NCBI GenBank assembly: GCA_023399815.1
Contig: JAEWOJ010000190.1
Span: forward strand, 1-12,616
From: Pseudomonadota bacterium
GTDB taxonomy: Bacteria > Pseudomonadota > Gammaproteobacteria > Xanthomonadales > Xanthomonadaceae
Direction: 5' to 3'
DNA length: 12,616 nt
The translations under genes and the position numbers were made by a program. Every line of letters begins with the position of its first letter. Position 1 is the first letter of the stretch. This document shows, piece after piece, positions 6,638-12,616 of this stretch. Below the pieces are notes generated by a model that was not told the DNA's origin, searched no databases, and worked only from the letters and a program-made list of their open reading frames with translations.

Positions 6638-9600
6638 TCGTCCTCGAGGGCGCAGCCGCCCTTTCGCCGTTCCGCCGCGAACGTCTTGAATCCCGCCTGC
6701 AGTCCATCGCCGCCGATCTGCGCATCACCGGCGCCTGGCACGTCTACTTCATCCAGGCCGCCGATGCAGCGGCGGTCGACCCGACCACGCTGGGCCGCAT
6801 CCTGCAGGGCCAGCCGCAGCCGGCCGAACGCGCCGCCGGCGCGGTCTCGCGCTACGTGGTGCCGCGCTTGGGCACGCTGTCGCCGTGGTCGAGCAAGGCC
6901 ACCGAGCTGGTGCGCGGCGCCGGCCTGGCGATCCAGCGCGTCGAACGCGGTACCCGCATCGACCTGAGCGGCTGGCCGTCCGACCCGGCGCAGCAGGCCG
7001 CCGTGGCCAGGCTGCTGCACGACCCGATGACGCAGTCGCTGCTGGCCGACATCGGCCAGGCGCAGGCGCTGTTCGACAGCCCGGCGCGCAAGCCGCTGGA
7101 GCGCATCGCACTGGCCGACCTGGAAAGCGCCAACAAGCGCCTTGGCCTGGCCCTGGCCGACGACGAGATCGAGTACCTGCGCCGGCGCTACGGCGAACTG
7201 GGCCGCGATCCGTCCGACGTCGAGCTGATGATGTTCGCGCAGGCCAATTCCGAGCACTGCCGGCACAAGATCTTCAACGCCAGCTGGACCATCGACGGGC
7301 AGGAGCAGGACCGCTCGCTGTTCCGCATGATCAAGCACACCCACCAGCAGACCCCGCAGCACACGCTCAGCGCGTACAGCGACAATGCCGCGGTGATCGA
7401 AGGCGAGCCGGTCGCGCGCTACCGCCCGGACCCGGCCAGCGGCAGGTACCGCAGCGAAGCGGTGGTGCCCAGCGCCTTCCAGATCAAGGTGGAAACGCAC
7501 AATCACCCGACCGCGATCGCGCCGTTCCCCGGCGCCTCGACCGGCGCCGGCGGCGAGATCCGCGACGAGGGCGCGACCGGCCGCGGCGGCAAGCCCAAGG
7601 CCGGCCTGACCGGCTTCTCGGTCTCGCACCTGCGCATCCCGACCCTGCCGCAGCCGTGGGAAGCGCCGCGCGCGCTGAACCCGCGCATGGCGCCGGCGCT
7701 GGACATCATGCTCGACGGCCCGCTCGGCGGCGCCGCGTTCAACAACGAGTTCGGCCGTCCGAACCTGCTCGGCTACTTCCGCAGCTTCGAGCTGCCTGAG
7801 GGCGCGGCTTCTGAAGGGGGCATCACCCGCGCCTACGACAAACCGATCATGCTGGCCGGCGGCCTCGGCGCGATCGACCGCGTGCAGGTGGACAAGCTGA
7901 AATTGCAGGATGGCGACATCGTCATCGTGCTCGGCGGCCCGGCGATGCTGATCGGCCTGGGCGGCGGCGCCGCCTCGTCGGTGGCCTCGGGCGAAAGCGC
8001 CGAGGACCTCGATTTCGCCAGCGTGCAGCGCGACAACCCGGAGATGGAGCGCCGCTGCCAGGAAGTGATCGACCGCTGCGTGGCGATGGGCACGGACAAC
8101 CCGATCAAGTTCTTCCACGACGTCGGCGCCGGCGGCCTGTCCAACGCCATCCCGGAACTGCTGCACGACTCCGACGTCGGCGGCGTGATCGACCTGGGCA
8201 AGGTGCCCACCGACGATCCGTCGCTGTCGCCGCTGGAACTGTGGTGCAACGAATCGCAGGAACGCTACGTGCTCGGCATCCCGGCCGATCGCCTGGCCGA
8301 GTTCAGCGAAATCTGCGCACGCGAGCGCTGCCCGTTCGCCGCGGTCGGCGTCGCCACCGCCGAGGAGCGGCTGGTGGTGGGGTATGGCGCCCTTGATTCC
8401 CTTCTCCCGCCGGGAGAAGGTGGCGCGCAGCGCCGGATGAGGGGCGACGAAGGTCGGGACGGTTCGGACGAAGGGAGGGGGGCTTATGCCATCGACCTGC
8501 CGATGGACGTGCTGTTCGGCAAGGCGCCGAAGATGCACCGCGATACCGCGCATCCGGCCGCGCCGCGCTGGCCGCCGCTCAGGACCGCCGGCATCGACCT
8601 GCACGACGCCGGCCTGCGCGTGCTCGCGCATCCGACGGTGGCGTCGAAGAGCTTCCTGGTCACCATCGGCGACCGCAGCGTCGGCGGCCTGACCGCGCGC
8701 GAGCAGATGATCGGCCCGTGGCAGCTGCCGATGGCCGATGTCGCCATCACCCTGGCCGGTTTCGATACCTATGCCGGCGAAGCGATGGCCATCGGCGAGC
8801 GCACCCCGCTGGCGCTGCTCGACGCCGCCGCGTCCGCGCGCATGGCGGTGGGCGAGGCCATCACCAACCTGTGCGCCGCGCCGCTGATCTCGCTGGACAC
8901 GGTCAAGCTGTCGGCCAACTGGATGGCCGCCTGCGGCCACGGCGGCGAGGACGCGCTGCTGTACGACGCGGTCAAGGCGGTGGGCATGGAACTGTGCCCG
9001 CAGCTGGACATCAGCATCCCGGTGGGCAAGGACTCGCTGTCGATGCAGGCGCAGTGGCAGGCCGACGGCACGGCCGCGAAGTCGGTGTCGCCGGTGTCGC
9101 TGGTGATCTCGGCGTTCGCGCCGGTGGCCGATGCGCGCCGGCAGCTGACCCCGTTGCTGGACCGCGAGACCGAAAGCGAGCTGTGGCTGATCGGCCTGGG
9201 CGCCGGCAAGCAGCGCCTGGGTGGTTCGATCCTGGCGCAGACGCAGGCCGATCATTCGGCGCTGCCGGCGTTCGGCGGCGACGTGCCGGACCTGGACGAC
9301 CCCGAGCGCCTGCGCGCGTTCTTCGAGCTGATCCGCGACGCGCGCGAGACCGGCCTGCTGCTGGCCTACCACGACCGCAGCGACGGCGGCGCGTTCGCCG
9401 CGCTGTGCGAGATGTCCTTCGCCTCGCGCCTTGGCCTGGACATCGTGCTCGATGCCTGGGGCGACGATCCGTTCCGCAGCCTGTTCAACGAGGAACTGGG
9501 CGCGGTGGTGCAGGTCGCCCGGGAAGACCGCGCCGCGTTCGCCGACCTGGTCGAGCGCCACGCGCTGACCGAATGCGCGCAGCGCATCGCCCGCCCGACC

Positions 9601-10650
9601 ACCGCGCCGGTGGTGCGCGTGCGGCTGGACGGCGAAAGCCTGGCCGAGTGGCGCTGGGAGGAACTGTTCGACGCCTGGTGGTCGGTGACCCACGCCATGC
9701 AGAAGCTGCGCGACAACCCGGAAGCCGCCGACCAGGAGCGTGCGATCGCGCGCAACTTCAACGCGCCCGGCCTGAAGCCGAAGCTGGCGTTCGACCCGGC
9801 CGAAGACGTCGCCGCGCCGTACATGGATGTACAAGTGTCGCGGGCGCAGGATGCGCAGGAGCGACCGCCGTTCGTTGCCACCGGCGCGCGGCCGAAGGTG
9901 GCGATCCTGCGCGAGCAGGGCGTCAACGGCCAGATCGAGATGGCCAACATCTTCGAGCGCGCCGGTTTCGATGCCTTCGACGTGCACATGAGCGACCTGA
10001 TCGAAGGCCGCGTGCGGCTGGACGATTTCCGCGGCCTGGCCGCCTGCGGCGGCTTCAGCTACGGCGATGTGCTGGGCGCGGGCCGCGGCTGGGCGACCTC
10101 GATTCTGGAGCGCCCGGCGCTGCGCGAGCAGTTCGCCGCGTTCTTCGCGCGCCCGGATACCTTCGCGCTGGGCGTGTGCAACGGCTGCCAGATGATGAGC
10201 CAGCTCAAGGACATCATCCCCGGCGCCGGGCACTGGCCGAAGTTCCTGCGCAACCGCAGCGAGCAGTTCGAGGCCCGTACCGCGCTGCTGGAAGTGGTGG
10301 AATCGCCATCGATCCTGCTGCGCGGCATGGCCGGCTCGCGCCTGCCGGTGGCGGTGGCGCACGGCGAGGGCCGCGCCGAGTTCGACAGCGCGGTGGACCA
10401 GGCCGCGGTCGACGTGGCGCTGCGCTACGTCGATGGCGACGGCCGCGTGGCCGAGCAGTACCCGCTCAACCCGAACGGCTCGCCGGACGGCATCACCGGC
10501 CTGACTACCCGCGACGGCCGCGTCACCATCCTGATGCCGCACCCGGAGCGCACCCCGCGCACGGTCAACCTGAGCTGGGCGCCGAAGGGCTGGGGCGAGG
10601 ATTCGCCGTGGCTGCGCATGTTCCGCAACGCGCGGGTGTGGTGCGGCTGA
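6634..10650 (+). CDS. purL: Phosphoribosylformylglycinamidine synthase PurL (large form)
   Basis: Fourth step of purine synthesis: FGAR + Gln + ATP gives FGAM + Glu + ADP + Pi, in the cytosol. It is the single-chain form: N-terminal PurS-like domain (about 1-165), linker domain with ANSEHCRHK at 204-212, two AIRS-like halves (about 230-585 and 620-1000) and a glutaminase (about 1085-1338). The first half carries HNHPTA (from 289) and GEIRDEGATGRG. The glutaminase triad is C1182 in GVCNGC, H1303 and E1305 in MPHPER. I chose the ATG at 6634 because MIVLEGAAALSPFR matches the family start; the frame runs open to 6487 but crosses the promoter. At 1338 residues it is about 43 longer than E. coli PurL as I remember it. 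Two insertions, near residues 587-616 and 1064-1081, account for this. Both are repeat-like in DNA; neither disrupts the frame. Confidence 0.97.
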   Translation: MIVLEGAAALSPFRRERLESRLQSIAADLRITGAWHVYFIQAADAAAVDPTTLGRILQGQPQPAERAAGAVSRYVVPRLGTLSPWSSKATELVRGAGLAIQRVERGTRIDLSGWPSDPAQQAAVARLLHDPMTQSLLADIGQAQALFDSPARKPLERIALADLESANKRLGLALADDEIEYLRRRYGELGRDPSDVELMMFAQANSEHCRHKIFNASWTIDGQEQDRSLFRMIKHTHQQTPQHTLSAYSDNAAVIEGEPVARYRPDPASGRYRSEAVVPSAFQIKVETHNHPTAIAPFPGASTGAGGEIRDEGATGRGGKPKAGLTGFSVSHLRIPTLPQPWEAPRALNPRMAPALDIMLDGPLGGAAFNNEFGRPNLLGYFRSFELPEGAASEGGITRAYDKPIMLAGGLGAIDRVQVDKLKLQDGDIVIVLGGPAMLIGLGGGAASSVASGESAEDLDFASVQRDNPEMERRCQEVIDRCVAMGTDNPIKFFHDVGAGGLSNAIPELLHDSDVGGVIDLGKVPTDDPSLSPLELWCNESQERYVLGIPADRLAEFSEICARERCPFAAVGVATAEERLVVGYGALDSLLPPGEGGAQRRMRGDEGRDGSDEGRGAYAIDLPMDVLFGKAPKMHRDTAHPAAPRWPPLRTAGIDLHDAGLRVLAHPTVASKSFLVTIGDRSVGGLTAREQMIGPWQLPMADVAITLAGFDTYAGEAMAIGERTPLALLDAAASARMAVGEAITNLCAAPLISLDTVKLSANWMAACGHGGEDALLYDAVKAVGMELCPQLDISIPVGKDSLSMQAQWQADGTAAKSVSPVSLVISAFAPVADARRQLTPLLDRETESELWLIGLGAGKQRLGGSILAQTQADHSALPAFGGDVPDLDDPERLRAFFELIRDARETGLLLAYHDRSDGGAFAALCEMSFASRLGLDIVLDAWGDDPFRSLFNEELGAVVQVAREDRAAFADLVERHALTECAQRIARPTTAPVVRVRLDGESLAEWRWEELFDAWWSVTHAMQKLRDNPEAADQERAIARNFNAPGLKPKLAFDPAEDVAAPYMDVQVSRAQDAQERPPFVATGARPKVAILREQGVNGQIEMANIFERAGFDAFDVHMSDLIEGRVRLDDFRGLAACGGFSYGDVLGAGRGWATSILERPALREQFAAFFARPDTFALGVCNGCQMMSQLKDIIPGAGHWPKFLRNRSEQFEARTALLEVVESPSILLRGMAGSRLPVAVAHGEGRAEFDSAVDQAAVDVALRYVDGDGRVAEQYPLNPNGSPDGITGLTTRDGRVTILMPHPERTPRTVNLSWAPKGWGEDSPWLRMFRNARVWCG
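8392..8481 (+). repeat. Repeat-like palindromic insertion inside purL
   Basis: Arms CCTTCTCCCG (8400-8409) and CGGGAGAAGG (8411-8420) form a perfect 10-bp inverted repeat around one base. A second small stem, GGCGC/GCGCC (8422-8426 and 8430-8434), follows, then GGATGAGGGG. This reads like the CTCCC...GGGAG intergenic repeats I know from xanthomonads. Downstream, GACGAAGG occurs twice 21 bases apart (8446 and 8467), giving a repeated DEGR in the protein. The segment is open in the purL frame and encodes a hydrophilic Gly/Arg/Asp-rich loop. Borders are approximate, set from the loss of similarity to remembered E. coli PurL. Confidence 0.6.
9819..9876 (+). repeat. Second repeat-like insertion inside purL
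   Basis: It begins with the inverted repeat GTACAT-GG-ATGTAC (9819-9832). A near-perfect tandem 9-base repeat follows, GCGCAGGAT / GCGCAGGAG (9844-9861), then CGACC. It encodes about 17 extra residues (M1064-V1081, including RAQDAQERPP) between the conserved EDVAAPY and ATGARPK, which adjoin in E. coli PurL except for one residue, as I remember it. Its membership in a genomic repeat family is inferred from its structure only. Confidence 0.5.
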
Positions 10651-10661
10651 GCGCCGCGCAG

Positions 10662-10681
10662 GCGCCGGGTCCGCCCGGCGC
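10662..10681 (+). terminator. Hairpin after purL, candidate terminator
   Basis: GCGCCGGG (10662-10669) pairs perfectly with CCCGGCGC (10674-10681) around the tetraloop TCCG, 12 bases after the purL stop. No T-run follows. Confidence 0.5.
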
Positions 10682-10700
10682 AGCGGGCATCCCTGCCTCT

Positions 10701-10781
10701 GTAGGAGCGACGCCAATCGCGACCGTGGCCTTCCCCGGGAAGGCTCCATCGCGACTCGCGTCGTTCCTACACGCTCCTACA
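10701..10781. repeat. Inverted pair of GTAG-type REP elements
   Basis: GTAGGAGCGACG (10701-10712) is mirrored by CGTCGTTCCTAC (10759-10770) with one mismatch, and a third arm CGCTCCTAC follows at 10772-10780. Between the ends are two copies of ATCGCGAC and a perfect 8-bp stem GCCTTCCC/GGGAAGGC (10728-10744). On the minus strand the right unit contains CGAC-GCGA-GTCG, a small GNRA-capped hairpin. A 5' GTAG plus a short hairpin is the known layout of REPs handled by REP-associated tyrosine transposases. The paired form resembles a REP doublet (REPIN/BIME). No transposase gene is in the window. Confidence 0.75.
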
Positions 10782-10795
10782 GGGTTGCTGCCCAC

Positions 10796-10804
10796 TGCTA
10801 GAGT
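10796..10804 (+). promoter_or_regulatory. Putative extended -10 for glycosyltransferase pair
   Basis: TGCTAGAGT (TG-extended, hexamer TAGAGT) predicts a start near 10811 and a leader of about 66 bases. It lies immediately after the REP doublet. No -35 is evident. Confidence 0.33.
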
Positions 10805-10876
10805 GCGATGCGTCAGCACAGGGGCAACGCCGGCCGTGACCACTTCCGCATCTCCCGTTCCACGCAGGACACCCGC

Positions 10877-11740
10877 ATGACCCTGCCGGTGATCCTGCTG
10901 CCGGTCGGCGTCGACGACGCCACGCTCGACGCCTGCCTCGCCGCGCTGGAGGCCGCCACGCCGGCCGGTACGCCGATCTGGCTCGCCGACGATGCGCAGG
11001 GCGGCCCGCGCGTGCAGGCGGTGATCGAGCATTGGCTGGCGCATACCCGCCTGCAGGCCGAATACACCCGCCGTCCGCGTGCCATCGGCGAACCGGCGCA
11101 CCTGGAAGAAATGCTGCGCGCCTGCGGCGATGCCGACGTGGCGGTGCTGGCGCCCGACGCGGTGCCGCTGCCGGGCTGGCTGCAGCAGTTGTCCGAATGC
11201 CTCGCGCGCGATGCCTCCATCGCCACCGCCACGCCGTGGAGCAATGCCGGCGAGACCGTTGCGTGGCCGCGCGCGGGCGAGCTGAATCCCCTGCCGCCCG
11301 ATCCGGCGCGGCTGGCGCGCGCCTGCGCGGCGATGCCGCTGCTGCATCCCGAGCTGCCCTCGGCCATCACCCATGCGGTGCTGATACGCGGCAGCGCGCG
11401 GCGCCGTGCCGGCGGGCTGGACACGCAGAGCTACGCCTCCTGGTACGCCGCGCTGGTGGACCTGAGCCTGCGCATGAGCGGGCTGGGCTGGCGCAACGTG
11501 CTGTGCGACAACGCCTTCGTCGGCCGTCATGACGAGGGCCGCCCGGCCGAGGGCGACATGGAAGTGCTGGCCAACCGCTGGCCCACCTGGACCGCGCGCC
11601 TGGCCGGCTTCCTGATGGACGATCCGCTGCACGCGCATCGCCGGCAGCTGCGGCAGCTGGGCGAGCAGGCGGAGACGCCGGCGCTGCAGCCCGACCTGTT
11701 CGGCGAAGCGGACGATCCGGCGGCGGAGGCGTCGCCGTGA
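10877..11740 (+). CDS. Glycosyltransferase family 2-like protein (divergent)
   Basis: Predicted 287-residue protein, weakly like GT-A fold family 2 glycosyltransferases. In order: a beta-strand VILLPVG (4-11); LADDAQGG (36-43), where family 2 has its nucleotide-binding Asp motif; VAVLAPDAVPLPGWL (88-102), where the metal-binding N/D-x-D usually lies; and AITHAVLIRGSARRRAGGLD (163-182), matching the usual acceptor-side segment. The normal Glu-Asp catalytic pair that follows is not evident: the region reads ALVDLSLRMSGLGW (192-205), with one Asp. The last 35 residues are polar and acidic. I chose the ATG at 10877 because AGGA at 10866-10869 is seven bases upstream and the fold begins there; an ATG at 10808 adds 23 unlikely residues. 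It is coupled by a GTGA overlap to the next gene. Donor, acceptor and activity are unknown. Confidence 0.7.
   Translation: MTLPVILLPVGVDDATLDACLAALEAATPAGTPIWLADDAQGGPRVQAVIEHWLAHTRLQAEYTRRPRAIGEPAHLEEMLRACGDADVAVLAPDAVPLPGWLQQLSECLARDASIATATPWSNAGETVAWPRAGELNPLPPDPARLARACAAMPLLHPELPSAITHAVLIRGSARRRAGGLDTQSYASWYAALVDLSLRMSGLGWRNVLCDNAFVGRHDEGRPAEGDMEVLANRWPTWTARLAGFLMDDPLHAHRRQLRQLGEQAETPALQPDLFGEADDPAAEASP
11725..11729 (+). promoter_or_regulatory. Ribosome-binding site fixing a GTG start
   Basis: GGAGG, seven bases before the GTG at 11737 and inside the end of the preceding gene. It supports the GTG start over any internal ATG, since the VVVVSY strand of the fold begins only a few residues later. 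Confidence 0.7.
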
Positions 11741-12573
11741 GCCTGTCGATAGCGGTCGTCGTCGTCAGCTACCAGAGCGCGGCGACGCTGGACGACTGCC
11801 TGCATCGGCTGCGCGCCGCCGACGACGTGGCGCAGATCCGGGTGGTGGACAACGCCTCCGACGATGGTTCGCTCGGCATCGCCCAGCGCCACGCGCTGGC
11901 CGACGCGCGCGTGCGCTTCATCGCCAACCCGGATAATCCCGGTTTCGCCACCGCCTGCAACCAGGGCGCGCAGGACTGCGATGCGCCGTGGCTGGCCTTC
12001 GTCAACCCGGACCTGATGGTGGAGACGGATACGCTGGCGCGCCTGCGCGACCTCGGCCGCCCGTTGGGCGACTGCCTGCTCGGCGTCGAACAGGTGGACG
12101 CGCAGGGCCGGCCGGACACGGCGGTGCGCCGCCGCGATCCCGACTTCGCCGCGATGCTGCGCAATCCGGCGGCCGGCGCGCGGCTGGCGGTGGCCGCCGA
12201 TCCGGCGCAACCGCTGCAGGTGGTGCCGGCGCTGTCCGGCGCGCTGCTGCTGATGCCGCGCGCCCTGTTCGACCGCATCGGCGGCTGGGATGCGGGCTAC
12301 CGCCTGCATGCCGAGGACCTGGACCTGTGCCGGCGCGCGCGCGCGGCCGGGGCGACGGTCGCCATCGCCAACGGACTGGAGGTGCTGCACGTGCGCGGCG
12401 TGTCCAGCCGCTCGCGGCCGTTCTTCGTCGAATGGCACAAGCACCGCGGGCTGTGGCGCTACTTCCGCAAGTTCGAGGCGCCGCGGCGCGGCCTGCCGGT
12501 GCGGATGGCGGTGTGGTGCGCGATCTGGGCGCACGCGGCGGCGCAGCTGCCGCGGCTGCTGCTGCGGGCCTAG
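11737..12573 (+). CDS. Family 2 glycosyltransferase (rhamnosyltransferase-like)
   Basis: Cytoplasmic or membrane-associated GT-A enzyme, 278 residues, expected to move a sugar from a nucleotide donor to a glycan or lipid-linked acceptor. Motifs in order: VVVVSYQSA (7-15); VVDNASDDGS (36-45), the donor-binding loop; NPGFATACNQG (67-77); FVNPD (88-92), the D-x-D equivalent; LSGALLLMPRALFDRIGGWD (166-185); and AEDLDLC (192-198) with the catalytic-type Glu-Asp. This set is typical of WbbL-like rhamnosyltransferases and other O-antigen or exopolysaccharide enzymes, but the sugar cannot be read from sequence. The C-terminus (about 234-278) is basic, then hydrophobic, consistent with membrane contact. 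Translation starts at GTG, overlapping the previous stop by four bases. Unlike its partner, this protein keeps all the expected motifs, so the pair may be one active and one helper or divergent enzyme. Confidence 0.9.
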   Translation: MSLSIAVVVVSYQSAATLDDCLHRLRAADDVAQIRVVDNASDDGSLGIAQRHALADARVRFIANPDNPGFATACNQGAQDCDAPWLAFVNPDLMVETDTLARLRDLGRPLGDCLLGVEQVDAQGRPDTAVRRRDPDFAAMLRNPAAGARLAVAADPAQPLQVVPALSGALLLMPRALFDRIGGWDAGYRLHAEDLDLCRRARAAGATVAIANGLEVLHVRGVSSRSRPFFVEWHKHRGLWRYFRKFEAPRRGLPVRMAVWCAIWAHAAAQLPRLLLRA

Positions 12574-12604
12574 GCCGGCAGCAGGACCAGGTGCCGTACA
12601 TCCC

Positions 12605-12616
12605 GTAGGAGCGACG
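12605..12616 (+). repeat. Start of another GTAG-type REP, cut by window edge
   Basis: GTAGGAGCGACG, identical over 12 bases to 10701-10712 and in the same orientation, 32 bases after the second glycosyltransferase stop. The rest of the element lies beyond the window. Confidence 0.6.

Noticed and set aside
6463..10749. 1428-codon open frame on the minus strand covering all of purL
   Set aside because: It mirrors the codon bias of purL, its translation is Arg/His/Gln/Ala/Gly-rich without domains or membrane segments, and the sense strand encodes a complete, recognisable enzyme.
8718..10880. 720-codon plus-strand open frame overlapping the 3' half of purL
   Set aside because: Arg/Gly/Pro/Ala-rich shifted-frame shadow of purL with no recognisable motif.
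11527..12534. 335-codon minus-strand frame opposite the second glycosyltransferase
   Set aside because: No start signal or motifs and shadow-type composition; the plus strand carries all GT2 motifs.

Overview
The window is about 70% G+C chromosomal DNA from a gammaproteobacterium. It most resembles the Xanthomonadaceae/Lysobacteraceae (Lysobacter, Luteimonas, Pseudoxanthomonas or Stenotrophomonas-like). The reasons are the gene order, the fused large PurL, the TACAAT-type -10 elements and the GTAGGAGCG repeats, which are common in that family. The genus cannot be fixed from the sequence alone.

Layout, left to right. (1) pepA (leucyl aminopeptidase) runs leftward and loses only its last few codons at the left edge. 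(2) Divergent from it is lptF-lptG, an ATGA-overlapped pair encoding the two membrane subunits of the LPS export ABC transporter. (3) A small RDD-family membrane protein gene converges on lptG and is divergent from xerD. (4) xerD (chromosome-dimer-resolving tyrosine recombinase) is followed by dsbC, encoding a lipoprotein-type disulfide isomerase. (5) A strong hairpin terminator separates dsbC from purL, which encodes phosphoribosylformylglycinamidine synthase of 1338 residues. (6) After an inverted pair of GTAG-type repeats come two translationally coupled glycosyltransferase-like genes, and a new GTAG repeat starts at the right edge.

The genes are mostly housekeeping and serve different purposes: peptide turnover, LPS transport to the outer membrane, chromosome dimer resolution, periplasmic disulfide isomerisation and purine synthesis. 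The pepA|lptFG and xerD-dsbC arrangements are also familiar from enterobacteria. Only the glycosyltransferase pair looks like accessory content; its acceptor is unknown.

I found no defence system, CRISPR array, integrated element, tRNA or rRNA. The most interesting signals are inside or next to ordinary genes. PurL carries two in-frame insertions in inter-domain linkers, and the DNA of both is palindromic and repeat-like, so intergenic repeats may have been turned into protein. A five-codon ORF ends in an ATGA overlap with the purL start. The divergent RDD/xerD promoters place both start codons at the predicted transcription start, which suggests two leaderless mRNAs. No stretch longer than about 230 bases lacks a gene. 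The very long alternative-frame and antisense open frames are G+C-driven shadows.
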